A stretch of 64,000 nucleotides of DNA from Warburgia ugandensis (Eukaryota; Streptophyta; Magnoliopsida; Canellales; Canellaceae): positions 51,277,880-51,341,879 of the forward strand of contig CP141132.1 of assembly GCA_035236585.1 (NCBI GenBank). The letters are read 5' to 3'. Shown one piece after another: positions 12,646 through 27,200 of this stretch (position 1 is its first letter; each line of letters opens with the position of its first letter). The notes below the pieces were generated by a model. The model saw only the letters and a program-made list of their open reading frames with translations. It was not told the origin of the DNA and ran no database searches. A program made the position numbers and the translations under genes.

Positions 12646-14815
12646 AAATCATTTCACGAAAATAAAACCACTATTTCAAAGTTTTATGAGAAAACCATTT
12701 AAATCTATTCATTTTCAACCCATATTCTCAACAAGTTGTAAAAGCATATCTTCTTGAGCATTCAAAACATGCATTCTTTATTCATATATTAGACAATTCT
12801 TTTTAGTTTCCAAAAGTATGCATAGAATGTAATGATTATAAAATATAAATTTTTGAGCAATATTTTAAAAGTGCTTCTCGCTAAATGGATCATAATTAAA
12901 CTTGTGATAGAACTTTGATTAGTAAAGACACATATGTTACAACTTAAGGTCATGGCTTGTAAATATCTATTACATCTCCATAGCATTTAGAATAAGGTTT
13001 CAAATTTAAAATGTGAATCATTTCATGTGATTACATTCATTTCTAGTCCTACATATCAATAGATAATTCCATTTCAACAAATAGTAGTCAAATCATGTTA
13101 AAGTGAACCTAATTAAGGGCTATTGGTTACATAATATTATTCTATCTCTTTATTTTGAAGACCTTAGGATTATTATCTATTCATGAATACAAACTATGAG
13201 TTAATATATTAAATTTTCTTCTATCTTGGAACCAATCATCTCATCATTCTTCAGTCGTTAAGTTACAAATATGGCATCTTCTAGCACATTTACTTAGGTC
13301 TTCTAATAGTTCAAAAACCTTGTGAGTTACTCTAAAATCTTTACTTTATTTTTGATATACTTACTAATATTTCATATTGTTCAGGGAATTCCATATATTA
13401 CAGTATCAACATCAAGGTAAGTAGCCTAGTTACTCATTTGCCTTAATGTTATAATTGGAATAAACTAAGTGTTTTAAGTTCATTTCATATATGTAGCTAA
13501 TCCAGATGTATATCATGTTTCTATGTATTATCAATATTGGATAAATATATATGTACTAAGTTCTAGTCGATGAGTATGGTTTTCATTCTTTTGTTTGGGC
13601 ATTAGAACTAGGTAACAATAATGTTTTCAATTTAAATGAATCATTCCATTTTTTATTTGATAATTTAAAAGGTGTCACAAGATAACTTCTAAATTTATCA
13701 CATGCATTCATAATTTTAGTAGCTAAAGGAAATACTTTGTAAATCATCATCTGCATTCAATCATTCCTATAAAGACTTGGCAATTATTAAACTTTCAAAA
13801 TAGCTAATCTTAATCCACCTACATCGTATGATTTTTATCACCAGTTTACATGTGTACGTCCTTTGGTTCAATTTATCAATTGACCAATTTGTAGGTTTCA
13901 TAGTCAATCCATAAATGGATGGGTCCAATCATGTCTCTATTACAGCAAAAACAAGTTATATACAACAAAAGAGTCTCTTCTTTTTTCTATTTTTTTCTAT
14001 CTAGTCTATGGAATGCTAAAGTAGATAATGCAACCTATGTTGTATGATCCACAACCAAACAAACAAAGGACATCTAATAATCCTAACACTATGGCAAAGA
14101 ATCTAAAAGGTTTATTTTTCTTGAATTTCTTTTATAGGATAGTAGCTTTCAGGTTACATTTAACCTAGGTAGCTCCTCCTCTCTTTCAGACTTGTCTTAC
14201 TACTTACCAGTGAGATCTTGATTGTAATAAACTATTTTACACCCTCCCTAGTCATCTGTAAGTTATTTGATCATTGAATGTGTTGGTAGAGCTAGTAATT
14301 TATATATTAATGCAGTCAATCAGATAGGGGACACTAGAGTGGCAATAAGTCATATCTTTCCAAGAGGTCCTATAAGCTCATAGGTTGTGTCTCTTCTAGA
14401 TTGATTTTGATTAATTCGCAGGGGCTAGGGATATACATTTGGCGATGTTTATCCTAGGAGGCCAAGGGATGGTGATGAAATCCAACCTTGATGCTGTAGG
14501 GGGTGAGTGCCCTTACTAGTGTTTTTAAGTAATCCCACTCATTTCTATCAACATGTATACACCTTAAAGCATGTAAACATGTCCTACATGCAAGGGAAGT
14601 TGTAATTCTAATGTAGCTACCTATATGCTTCTCAATAAAGGGTCAAGGGCTCAATAGACTAGATAGTATAATCCTAAAGAATTATATCCTTGGGTTATAA
14701 CCGAGCTTAGCTTATCCCAGTTAAGCTGTTGCTTATTAATGCAACAATAAAAAATAGTATGCAAAAGGTAAATAAATGAATGCCTATATGCTTTTACCCT
14801 ATCATCCATAATGCC
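12646..14815. other. Non-coding, unassigned
   Basis: AT-rich sequence with no recognisable gene or tandem repeat. It is the left flank of the chromovirus insertion and presumably was once contiguous with 28,841 onward. Confidence 0.5.
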
Positions 14816-14820
14816 AAATT
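14816..14820. repeat. Target-site duplication (left), AAATT
   Basis: AAATT directly precedes the left LTR and is repeated at 28,836-28,840 directly after the right LTR. A 5-bp duplication is normal for Ty3/gypsy integration. Confidence 0.9.
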
Positions 14821-17800
14821 TGCGATGACCCGGGTTTTTGTAACATGATTTGTAAAGTATTTTGAAAGGCAGGGCCCTTAAGAGTGTAAAATTTTTCTGC
14901 AAAACAAAGCAGCGAAAATTCTTTTCTTTAGAACTTGTTTTGAAAACCCAAGTCACCACTTCATACATAACATAAGTACAATTTGTGTACAAAATAAAAT
15001 TTCATTGAAGGAATATACTTTTATTAAACTCCAGGATCCATCCAGTGGTTCACAGTACAGCCAAATCTATTACAGTACTTGTCCAAATTACATAATCCAA
15101 AACTCAAGCCCACCATACAATAAAACACTCAACAAAGAAAACTACATGTCTTTAAAGGTATACCTTGAAGATTATTCTCTTCAAGTCTTCTATCATCTTC
15201 AGCTCCTAACAATCCTTCCCTGTATCTAAGATATTGCAACAAGTACAATATCTCAACAAGCAATGCTTGGTAGGGGATTCAAGAAACATAATAATTGACA
15301 AGGTAATTCCAATACTTCATAATCCCATTATCCCTCAACATATTCATGTCTCTACTCTTTACTTTGTAATTTATGTATATCTATATACACACATACCCTT
15401 CATGGGTAAACCAGTTAAATTTGTGAAAGTAATCAAATATCATTCCCAACTAAGCTGATCAATTCTCTTCATTTTGAGAATTTAGTATTACAGCTAAACT
15501 TATACTGGAAATTTCCCTTCTTGGAAAATATTCGTAATATACAATTACCTAGCATTTCATTATGCTACAACATAAGGCATTTCACTATGCCTATTCTCAT
15601 ATGCATCATAGTGCAAAATAATCAAAAAGGTTGCTATGCTGCAGTTTGATCCGCACTAGCGCTCTCGGATAACTGCCCTGTTCACCACAGATACCACAGT
15701 GGAAAATATTATGTCACTGCCCATATGGGGGGGCATGACTTTCACAGTGGTGGCCTTCCCATAATTGCCACCACCCGAATTTTAGCCTCTCTTTGGGCAA
15801 GGTATCATCATATCATAAATTTCAAGAAGCGGGTGGCCAAACCCTCATAACTCCTCTAGCAATAGCATCCCCCTAGGCTTATGCCTATTAAAACAAACTC
15901 AGAAGCCTCCAAGCTTGTATGTAAAATAGATTTCATATATATCAGATCATCTGTCTGTTTACTTAGGGCTGAAATATTTTCTAGCTCCCTAGTCACTTAT
16001 AGTTTAGTCCTTAACCATCTTATATGTGTTTGGTTGGATCACAAGGTTTTTAAGAGATTTAATAAAAGTATTAACATTACTCTTGTGAACATAAGATCAT
16101 GAGTACAATCATGTATATCTCATGTAAATGCATTCATCAAATCCTCCTACCTTCAAGGAGTGATCTCTTTTCCCAAATCTTCCATGATCCTGATTGATGT
16201 ATGTGATCTATACATCCATGCATATTGTCAATATATAAATTATGAACAATCCTATTGATCACTAGATCTGATGTTTAGAATGATCTTTAGATCATTCATA
16301 TCTAAGTATTTTTCTATCTCTAAGTCTTTGTATGTTCATCTCCTTGATCTTGATCTTTCATAGATCCATTGATTGACAATCTACACATGTTGATAAAGAT
16401 CAAGGTCGTAGATCTTCTATCATCTAGTTCTTCTTTGATATAAGTTCAGTTATTGGATCATCCCTATGGAGGATGATCTTGGTTTTCTTCCTTGAATCAT
16501 CTTTGATCAAGGGTTTGACTTATCTAATCTAATGAACTATAACAAGCATACTAATAAACATGCATACTAAGTACAATATAATATTCTTATTCTTATTGTT
16601 CTTGTTCTTGATCATCCAAGATCTAATGGATCTTGTTTGATCATCCTTATCTTACTTACTATTTTTATTAGGGTTAGGTAATTTACTAACCTTTTATGCT
16701 CTTATTATTATCATTCAACCAGTTAATGTGCTAGTTGAAGGTAACTTATTCAAGCTTAAATCTAGATTGCTCATCTTATTTCCAATTGGCTAAGGCTTAC
16801 TAGCTGAATGGGCGAACACAAAGTGGTTACTTCAATCCTCATGTAAGGAGGTGTTTAGACCTCACAAACGTCAACAGAAGGTAGGGGAAGAGCGAGACTC
16901 TATTAGATAACCCCCTTAACCACTATGTTCATCATTCACTAGAATGACCATAGCCCAACCTTTCATAAGGTTCCTATAAGCATGTTTACCCTAACTACTC
17001 TTTCTAATAGATTTTAATTAAGTCCATGAATATTTATAATCTTATTCATGGGGTTTATTATTCTTCTCCTAGTTTGGGCCAAGGATTTGATAATCCTTAT
17101 ATTGTCCTACTAACTATAGCCCTTACTAATTAAGTCCAAAGTACTCCATTCTTATTTGTGTCATGAAACTCTACTTTCTCCTTAGATTACATTTTTGGTG
17201 TTTTATGCTCTTTATCTTATAACAAGTAGATCTACTAATAACCTTTAACCATAAATGAATTATAAATACAAAGCATAAAACTACATAATTTAACACTTAA
17301 TGATAATGGAGCAAGGTACTTAAAATTACTCTAACATGATTTCCAACTAATATACCTTAATAACTCAATTTAAACTAGCATGGACTTAAGGTATAATCTC
17401 ATACTCTAGTATAAACTTATATGAAATTCTAGCATGGTCCTAAGTTAGAATGGTATGAAATCATACTAAAGTGCCTCTAAGATAATTAAATCTAGCACCT
17501 TATGATAACAATGAAATCACATATCATGCTAAAGTCTAAATGTTATACTAGCATGCTTTATAACATAGTCATATTTAAAATGCTATTATATAAAATGAAA
17601 CTAATTACATTAACATTTTTAGAAACCTTTACTTATGATCCAACCATTAGATCTTAGATCTTTTCCTTTGATTAAGGATATTAGTTATATTTAGGGGATT
17701 TTCTTTATTAAGGTCCAAAGATCATATTGATCCATTTTTGTCATAATCCATCCATGATTTCTTGGATTTCATTATATCAACATTCATTTTATCTATCCCA

Positions 17801-19567
17801 AGGATCTGATCACACATGATCTCATTGATCAAGTGGGTCCCTTTGTATTTTTAGGGTTTTTCTACCCTAATGGGTAGATCCCTTAATATATCTCATATAT
17901 GTCCAAATAAACCATAGATATGACTTTATTTCAATAGTATATCATTATTAAAACATATTTTCAAGATCTGATCATCTCAGATATTAAGGATCTAGGTAAT
18001 TAGAAACTTGTTTCTTTAATACAAAATTTTTTTACTAAATATTATGTCCATTTTATCATTTCATCAGAAAATAGAGGTTTCAAGCTTTCCATAGCTTCTT
18101 TATGATCTCAATTTGGAGTTCAGATGACTCCAGAATGTGCTCTGGAAGTTCACAATCCTTCCTACGGCCTGGATTTGATCTGGGCCAAAGGAATGGACGG
18201 CCCAGATTAGTCAGGCAGAACGAGTTGGTTCGTCAGGCGCGTCCACTGCAATGAAATGGGGAAGCACCCAAACAAGGCGTCCATGGACGTGCACGGGACG
18301 GCGTCCGTCTGATCTGGAGATTGGACCATCCATTTGGACCGTCCAATCAATGCCTTCTTAATTGAGGAACCAAACCTTCTCAGATCATTGTGAAAATTCT
18401 ACCCTAGGGGTTTTGGACCCTTCTGGATCGATTGGTGCAGTCATATTTTTTATCTGATCACTCCATCATCTTGAATTAAGGGTTCTGGTGTTTACTTTAT
18501 TTTTACCTTTTTATTACCGAAATAAATTACAATAAACTAAAAATTACAGAAACTAGTAGTAAACATCTATATAAAGTATTCCCACCTACCTAATTGGAGA
18601 AAAAACTTTGTTTATGTGTCCAATTTAAAAGAAATACCCTTTGATGAAGATATGGCTTGAGATCTACCTTTCTTACAAATTACCGTTGTTTGAACCGTTG
18701 GATCTTGCAATTTCTTTAGGGGTTTTGTAGATAAGATATTGTGGGAAGTTTTGGACGGTGGAATTTATGAAATTAGATTTGGAATAGAGTGCCTAATTGA
18801 TTTTAGGTCTCTTGTTCTAATCTAAAAAGAAAAAGAAATTGCAAAGAGAGATATCTCATGGAAATTTTAGGTTTTTGGGGAGGGATTTAGGTCTAATTTT
18901 TTAGGAAGAGTGAAGAAAATTTTGCGGGGATTTTATGAGCATTTTTGGAGGGTTTTTTGGGTTGTATTTATAGGCATTTTGGTCCTTTTTTCATGATTAT
19001 AATATTTAATTTTTTATTATTAAATGGCATGGAGGTCTCCCATGCTCCATTTTTCTTCCCCAAGACCAACTAGTATTTGTTGACCCATGGCTTCATGTGC
19101 GCTGCTCATAAGATTCATTTTTGGGTCCCTTGTGGATCCCATGTGGGTCCCATGTGGTGTAAAAAGACCGTTTTGCCATTTATGTATAAAATTTTGGTTT
19201 TTATTCCCATGATCTCGGATTTGAGTGTACTTAGTGGCGTTGGATTAGTATTTCTCAGTACATTCTAAATTTTGATGTCTCATATTTTAATTTTTGGGAG
19301 ATTTTGATTTTTGGGTAAAATTACTATTTTACCCTTTTGTCCATGAAATGAAGAAACTTAAGGATTTTTCATCCAAATTTAGAATTTGTCATGCTTATAG
19401 TCATTTTGAAGGGTTTGCTAAGTTTAATTTAAATTTTACATGTCTTATTATTTGATTATACTTTTATAAAAAGTATATTCTAAATAATCCTAATATTTCA
19501 GCCCGAATATGTGAAACTCAAACTTTATTGATTTTCTCAATCAATTACAAAAATTGGGGTTATTACA
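14821..19567 (-). repeat. 3' LTR of the chromovirus (4,747 bp)
   Basis: Bounded by TG and CA on the plus strand (TGCGATGACCCGGG to GGGGTTATTACA) and matching 24,204-28,835 along its whole length. It carries about 115 bp near 18,235-18,350 that the other copy lacks, which explains most of the length difference. At 16,150-16,650 it is unusually dense in GATC. Confidence 0.93.
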
Positions 19568-19580
19568 ATCTTCCCCCCTT
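19568..19580 (-). other. Polypurine tract of the chromovirus
   Basis: On the minus strand AAGGGGGGAAGAT directly abuts the LTR start TGTAATAACCCC. This is the expected plus-strand priming site of an LTR element. Confidence 0.9.
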
Positions 19581-19616
19581 ACAATAATTTTGTTCTCGAA
19601 ATTTGTAATACAATAC

Positions 19617-20150
19617 TTACTCAAACAAACTAGGGTGTGTCTTCCTCATTTCTACTTCCGTTTCCCACATGGCTTCCTCAACAGAGTGATGTTGCCACAG
19701 GACTTTGACTAACATAATGCTTCTGGTTCTTAATTTCTGTTCCTTGCAGTCCAGAATTCGTATTGCCTTCTCTTCGAAGGTTAGGTTAGGCTTTAGCTCT
19801 TTTGGCACCATTTGAAGTACATGAGTGTCGTCTTAGAGGTATTTCCTTAGCATAGACACATGAAAGACACTATATATTTTTGAGAGTTGGGGTGGTAAGG
19901 CTAATTTGTAGGCCACTGGACCAACTCTTTCTAAGATTTCAAATGGACCAATGAATCTAGGATTAAGTTTTCCTTTGCTTCCAAACCTCATTACTCCTTT
20001 GACAGGTGATACCTTTAGAAATACGTGCTCCCCCACATTAAATTCCAGGTTTCTACGTCTTTTATCTGCGTAACTCTTTTGTTGACTGTGTGCTATTAAC
20101 AACCTCTTCTGTATCAATCTGACCTTGTCTACACATTGTTCCACTAGTTC
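19617..20150 (-). pseudogene. Chromovirus integrase tail and chromodomain-like segment (fossil)
   Basis: The translated minus strand shows an integrase C-terminal part with a GPFEILERVGPVAYKL segment and the FHVSMLRKYL motif usual in chromoviruses. Further 3' is a chromodomain-like stretch with KVLWQHHSVEEAMWE, matching the conserved tryptophan-containing chromodomain fold of this lineage. In the family this tail steers integration toward marked chromatin. Part of a broken element. Confidence 0.85.
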
Positions 20151-20159
20151 TGACTTTAT

Positions 20160-20960
20160 CAGCTTTCTTTCTCCAACTTCACTCCAACAGGTTGGTGATC
20201 AACATGGTCGTCCATACAATGCTTCATATGGTGCCATACCAATACTTGCCTGAAAACTGTTGTTATATGTAAATTCTACTAAAGGAAGATGTTCATCCCA
20301 ACTGCCTTTCCAATCTAATGCACATGCTCTCAACATATGTTCTAAGGTTTGAATAGTCCTTTCGATTGACCTTCTGTTTGAGGGTGAAATGTTGTACTGA
20401 GTTTAAGTGAAGTTCTCAAGGCTTGTTGTACACTCGTCCAACATCTCGAAGTAAATCTTCCATCCCTATCCGAGATAATGGATAGTGGAATCCCATGAAG
20501 TCTTACTATTTCTTTGATGTATAACTTAGCCAGACTGTCAACTGATTGGTTTTGTCTAAGTGGAAGGAAATGTGCTGACTTTGTTAGCCTATCCACAACC
20601 ACCCAAATCATGTCATGGCCTGCCCAGGTCCTTGGCAATCCCACTACAAAATCCATAGTGATATTGTTCTATTTCCATTCTAGAAGTTCTAATGTTTGTA
20701 ACATTCCAGCTGGTCTTTGGTGTTCAGCCTTTACTTATTGACAATTTAGACATTTAGCCACAAATTCTCCTATTTCTCTCTTCATGCCTTCCCAGCAAAA
20801 GTTTCTTTATAAATCTTGATACATCTTTGTACCTGCAGGGTGTATAGAAAACTTTGACCGATGGGCTTCTTGTATCAATTCCTTTCTCAGACATTTATTT
20901 GAAGGAACCACCAATCTCTCCTAAAAACGTATGCCCCCATCTGTACCCTTAACAAATCCT
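20160..20960 (-). pseudogene. Chromovirus integrase core (fossil)
   Basis: The catalytic core is visible through MDFVVGLPRT, DRLTKSAHFLPL and ISDRDGRFTSRCW on the minus strand, with zinc-finger-like sequence upstream. In the family it joins the cDNA to host DNA. It belongs to the same broken polyprotein and is not functional as read. Confidence 0.85.
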
Positions 20961-20998
20961 TTCTTTTCACACAATTCCTAAGTTGTTGTATCTTCTTC

Positions 20999-22280
20999 TT
21001 AGGCTTTAAGGACTCTTTCTACAAAAGCTGATTTAATTGTGATGTTTGTGAGTAGATCTATTGGTTGTCTACTTAATGCATCAGCTACAACATTTGCCTT
21101 TCCAAGATGGTATTGGATGGAAAAATCGTAGTCTTTGATATACTCTATCCATCTTCTTTGTCTCATATTCAAATCAGCTTGAGTGAAGATGTATTTGAGA
21201 CTCTTATGATCTGTAAATACATTGAATTTTTCTCCATACAAATAATGTCTCCAAATTTTCATTGCAAAAACTACAACTACCAATTCTAGGTCATGTACTG
21301 GGTAATTTATTTCATGTTTCTTCAATTTTCTAGATCCATAAGCAATGACCTTCCCATTTTGCCTTAACACACCTCCTAACCCTTTGCCTGAAGCATCATA
21401 GTATATTTCATATCCCCCACTCCCAGCTGGAAAAGTCAATGCTGGTGTTGTAGTTAACCTCTTCTTTAGCTCTTGAAAACTATTTTCACATTCTTCTGAC
21501 CAAGTGAATTGTACCCCCTTTCTTGTCAAGGAAGACATAGGAAGAGCTAGACAAGAGAACCCTTGAATGAATCTACAGTAGTATCCTGCTAGTCCAAGAA
21601 AACTATGTATTTCTGTTACTATTTTAGGTTTCTCCCAATTCATTACTGCTTCAATCTTGGTGGGGTCCACTTCTACTCCATTCTTAGAAATTACATGACC
21701 TAAAAAATTGACCTTCTCTACCAGAATTCACACTTACTAAATTTTCCAAATAGTTTATGTGTGCTGAGGGTATTTAGTACAATTCGTAAGTGTTCTTTAT
21801 GTTCTTTGATACTGGTAGAGTAAATCAGTATGTCATCGATAAATACAATCACAAATTTATCCAAAATTTCTTTGAAGATTCTATTCATCAAATCCATAAA
21901 CACTGCTACTGCATTGGTCAGCCCGAAAGACATGACTAGAAACTTGTAATGCCCATATTGAGTTCTGAATGCTGACTTTGGTATGTCTTCATCCTTAATA
22001 CGCAATTGATGATATCCTGATCTAAGGTCAATTTTAGAAAAGACCTTAGCAGATTGGAGTTGATCAAAGAGATCATCAATGCGGGGTAAGGGATACCTAT
22101 TTTTCACTATGACACGGTTCAACATTCTATAATCAATGCATAATCTCATTGACCCATCCTTCTTCTTCACAAATATTACTGGTGCTCCCCATGGTGAACT
22201 ACTTGGTCTAACAAACCCTTTTTCTAACAATTCTTGCAATTGTCCTTTTAACTCTTTCAACTCTGTTGGGGCCATCCTAT
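20999..22280 (-). pseudogene. Chromovirus reverse transcriptase and RNase H (fossil)
   Basis: Reverse transcriptase signatures seen on the minus strand are [25 protein letters not shown] and the catalytic FIDDILIYS. RNase H follows with [27 protein letters not shown] and [10 protein letters not shown]. Order and spacing are normal for a Ty3/gypsy pol. Described as a fossil part only. Confidence 0.9.
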
Positions 22281-22599
22281 AAGGTGCTTTAGAAATTGGA
22301 GTTGTAGCAGGAATTACTTCAATGGTAAACTCAATTTCTCGGTGTGGGGGTAACCCTGGTAGTTCTTTAGGAAAACATCTTGGAATTCCTTGACCACTTC
22401 AATTTCTATTATCCTGAGCTGTTCAACATCTAAGGAAACCACTATTGCTAGAAATGCCTGACACCCCTTGGACATATGTTTGACTACCTTCATAGCTGAG
22501 ATGATGAATTTGTCTAAGTCATTGTGTTTTCCATACATTACTAATACTTTTTCCCCTGGTATACTAAATGTGAGTTTCTTCTTGTGACAGTCCATAACT

Positions 22600-24076
22600 A
22601 CTTAGTATTTTGCTAACCAGTCCATACCCAGTATGATGTCAAAATCCTCCATGTTCAATAAAATGAAGTCTATGTCCATTCTTTTGCCCAATACTTCTAG
22701 AGGTACATTATGCAAGTATTCTTGTAGTTTAACTATTTTTCCAACTAGAGTTGTTACATCTAGATCAAATCCCAAGTTTTTCACTGATAGTTGTATACTT
22801 GATGCAAATTCACAAGATATAAAGGAATGCGTAGATCCAGAATCAAACAGTACTTTGGCATAGTTGTCTGCTACAAGTAGTGTACCTTCAATTACCGCAT
22901 TGGATGGTCCAGCTTGGTCGTTAGTGATGGCGAAGACCCTTCCTTGGTGTTGAGGAGCAATTTCTAGTTTTGCCTCCCTGACTGCCAATGGTTTGGTACA
23001 GTGGGCGGCGACATGTCCATACTCCCCACAATTGTGGTACTTGATTGGAAATCGTTGCGGTTGTTGTTGTATAGGTCGTGGGCAGATATTGCCTTGGTGA
23101 AATTTTCTACATCTTGGACATGGCTGTCTATTTGGCCTTGGTGCATTGTTCCTTTGATTTCTTTGAGGCTTAAAATTGTTCCAAGGTCTTTTATTCTTCT
23201 GGAAAGGCCTTGGGTTATTGTTTCCTCCACTAAACTTGGTAATTTGACCCTTTTTGTACTCATCTTCAAACTTGGAGGCCATTTCCACACAATCTGCCAA
23301 GGTAGTGGGTTTAGTACCCAGCACCTTTATTTTCAGCCCTGGGTGTAGCCCTTCAATGAATCGATCCACGGTGCGTGTTTCTGTGTCACACACATGAGTC
23401 GCGAATCTCCTTAGTTGTGTGAACTTGTTATCATAGTCCACTACTGACATATTCCCTTGCTTTAGGTCCAAAAACTCTATCAACTTCCTTTGTTGTACAT
23501 GAGAAGGAAAATATTTATGGTTGAATAATTCCTTAAATTCTTCCCATGTAATATCTTCAGAATTCGAGAAGAAGGTGTTGTTAGCTGATCTCCACCAAAA
23601 TGCAGCTTCTTGTTTGAATAAGTATGTGGCAAATTTCACCTTCAACTCTGAAGGAGTACGTAGTGCACTAAAAGTCTTTTCAACTTCATATATCCATTCC
23701 TCAGCTTTTTAGCTTCACCCTTGTCACTATACTCTGTAGCCCTCTTTTGAAATCTCTCCATCATTTTGTCAACTTTTTCTAGTGATAATGGGGATTTTCC
23801 AACTTCTTCACTTGGTACAAGGGAAGATTGCCCTTGTCCTAGTGTGGGAGTAGCTAGTGGTGGTGTTGGTGTAGTATGTCTCACCTCAGGCTGAGCTTGA
23901 GCCTGCGTACTTGGTATTTCTACAAGAGGTGATGAACCTTGGGGTTGTTGTAGTTGAGGAAGGAGGTTCCTTAACTTCCTTGTCATCATCTCTTCCATAT
24001 TACTCATGGTTACTCTCTCCATATCGTCTTCTGGAGTATTTTGAACTGTCTGCCTTGTGACTCTCTTTGGTGGCAT
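22600..24076 (-). pseudogene. Chromovirus gag and protease (fossil)
   Basis: The N-terminal part has MPPKRVTRQT, followed by a capsid-like region (EEFKELFNHKYFP, FIEGLHPGLK) and an Arg/Asn/Pro-rich nucleocapsid with a zinc-knuckle-like segment. The aspartic protease follows, with VLFDSGSTHSFIS and ILGMDWL. This fits a chromovirus gag-PR. It lies directly 3' of the primer site in element orientation. Confidence 0.88.
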
Positions 24077-24189
24077 CTGCTCATAACCAAAATTATTAGT
24101 CCTCTATATAACTACTTCTATCTTAATTTAAACTTGGATTATAATCTCTCCTTTGGACATATTTGTACTGTATTGTGACTGGATGAATT

Positions 24190-24201
24190 GCTCTGATACC
24201 A
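24190..24201 (-). other. Primer-binding site, initiator tRNA-Met type
   Basis: The minus strand reads TGGTATCAGAGC two bases after the LTR end, the common plant primer site complementary to the 3' end of initiator tRNA-Met. Confidence 0.92.
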
Positions 24202-24203
24202 AC

Positions 24204-27200
24204 TGTGATGACTCGGGTTTTTGTAACATGATTTGTAAAGTATTTTGAAAGGCAGGGCCCTTAAGAGTAAATTTTTTTCGCAAAACAAAGAAGCAAAAAT
24301 TCTTTTCTTTAGAACTTGTTTTGAAAACCCAAGTCACCACTTCATACATAACATAAGTACAATTTGTGTGCAAAATACAATTCCATTGAAGGAATATACT
24401 TTTATTAAACTCCAAGATCCATCGAGTGCTTCACAGTATAGCCAAATCTATTACAGTACTTGTCCAAATTACATAATCCAAAACTCAAGCTCACCATACA
24501 ATAAAACTCTCAACAAAGAAAAATACATGTATTTAAGGGTATACCTTGAAGAATATTCTCTTCAAGTCTTCTATCGTCTTCAGCTCCTAACTCTCCTTCC
24601 CTGTATTTGAGATATTGCAACAAGTACAATATCTCAACAAGCAATGCTTGGTAGGGGATTCAAGAAACATAATAATTGATAAGGTAATTCCAATACTTCA
24701 TAATCCCACTATCCCTTAACATATTCATGTCTCTACTCTTTACTTTGTAATTTATGTATATCTATACACACACATACCCTTCATGGGTAAACCAGTTAAA
24801 TTTGTGAAAGTAGTCAAATATCATTCCCAACTAGGCTGATCAATTCTCTTCATTTTGAGAATTTAGTATTACAGCTAATCTTATACTGGGAATTTCCCTT
24901 CTTGGAAAATATTGGTAATATACAATTACCTAGTATTTCATTATGCTACAACATAAGGCATTTCACTATGCCTATTCTCATATGCATCATAGTGCAAAAT
25001 AATAAAAAAGGTTGCTATGCTGCAGTCTGATCCGTACTAGCACGCTCGGATAACTGCCCTGTTCACCACTGATACTACGATGGAAAATATTATGTCACTG
25101 CCCATATGGGGGGGCAAGACTTTCACAGTGGCGGCCTTCCCATAATTGCCACCACCCGACTTTTAACCTCTCTTTGGGCAAGGTATCATTATATCATCAA
25201 ATTCCAAGAAGTGGGTGGCCAAACCCTCATAAATCCTCTAGCAATAGCATCCCCCTAGGCTTATGCCTATTAAAACAAACTCACAAGCCTCCAAGCTTGT
25301 ATGTAAAATAGATTTCATATATATCAGATCATTTGTCTATTTACTTAGGGCTGAAATATTTTCTAGCTCCATATTAACTTATAGTTTAGTCCTTAACCAT
25401 TTTGTATGTGTTTGGTTGGATCATAAGGTTTTTAAGAGATTTAATACAAGTATTAACATTACTCTTGTCAACATAAGATCATGAGTACAATCATGTATAT
25501 CTCATGTAAATGCATTCATCAAATCCTCCTACCTTCAAGGAGTGATCTCTTTTCCCAAATCTTCCATGATCCTGATTGATGTATGTGATCTATACATCCA
25601 TGCATATTGTCAATATATAAATTATGAACAATCCTATTGATCACTAGATCTAATGTTTAGAATGATCTTTAGATCATTCATATCTAAGTATTTTTCTATC
25701 TCTAAGTCTTTGTATGTCCATCTCCTTGATCTTGATCTTTCATAGATCCATTGATTGACAATCTACACATGTTGATAAAGATCAAGGTCGTAGATCTTCT
25801 ATCATCTAGTTCTTCTTTGATATAAGTTCAGTTATTGGATCATCCCTATGGAGGATGATCTTGGTTTTCTTCCTTGAATCATCTTTGATGAAGGGTTTGG
25901 ATTATCTAATCAAATGAACTATAACAAGCATACTAATAAACATGCATACTAAGTACAATATAATATTTTTATTATTATTGTTCTTATTCTTGATCATCCA
26001 AGATCTAATGGATCTTGTTTGATCATCCTTATCTTACTTACTGTTTTTATTAGGGTTAGGTAATTTGCTAACCTTTTATGCTCTTATTATTATCATTCAA
26101 CCAGTTAATGTGCTAGTTGAAGGTAACATATTCAAGCCTAAATCTAGATTGCTCCTCTTATTTCCAATTGGCTAAGGCTTACTAGCTAAGTGGGTGAACA
26201 CAAAGTGGTTACTTCAATCCTCATGTAAGGAGGCGTTTAGACCTCACAAATGTCAACAGAAGGTAGGGGAAGAGCGAGGCTCTATTAGATAACCCCCTTA
26301 ACCACTATGTTCATCATTCACTGGAATGACCATAGCCCAACCTTTCATAAGGTTCTTATAAGCATGTTTACCCTAACTACTCTTTCTAATAGATTTTAAT
26401 TAAGTCCATGAATATTTATAATGTCATTCATGGGGTTTATTATTCTTCTCCTAATTTGGGCCAAGGATTTGATAATCCTTATATTGTCCTACTAACTATA
26501 GCCCTTACTAATTAAGTCCAAAGTACTCCATTCTTATTTGTGTCATGAAACTCTACTTTCTCCTTAGATTACATTTTTTATGTTTTATGCTCTTTATCTT
26601 ATAACAAGTAGATCTACTAATAACCTTTAACCATAAATGAATTATAAATACAAAGCATAAAACTACATAATTTAACACTTAATGATAATGGGGCAAGGTA
26701 CTTAAAATTACTCTAACATGATTTCCAACTAATATACCTTAATAACTCAATTTAAACTAACATGGACTTAAGGTATAATCTCATACAATAGTATCAACTT
26801 ATATGAAATTCTAACATGGTCCTAAGTTAGAATGATATGAAATCATACTAAAGTGCCGCTAAGATAATTAAATCTAGCACCTTATGATAACAATGAAATC
26901 ACATATCATGCTAAAGTCGAAATGTTATACTAGCATGCTTTATAACATAGTCATATTTAAAATGCTATTATATAAAATGAAACTAATTACATTAACATTT
27001 TTAGAAACCTTTACTTATGATCCAACCATTAGATCTTAGATCTTTTCCTTTGATTAAGGGTATTAGTTATATTTAGGGGATTTTCTTTATTAAGGTCCAA
27101 AGATCATATTGATCCATTTTTGTCATAATCCATCCATGATTTCTTGGATTTCATTATATCAACATTCATTTTATCCATCCCAAGGATCTGATCACACTTG

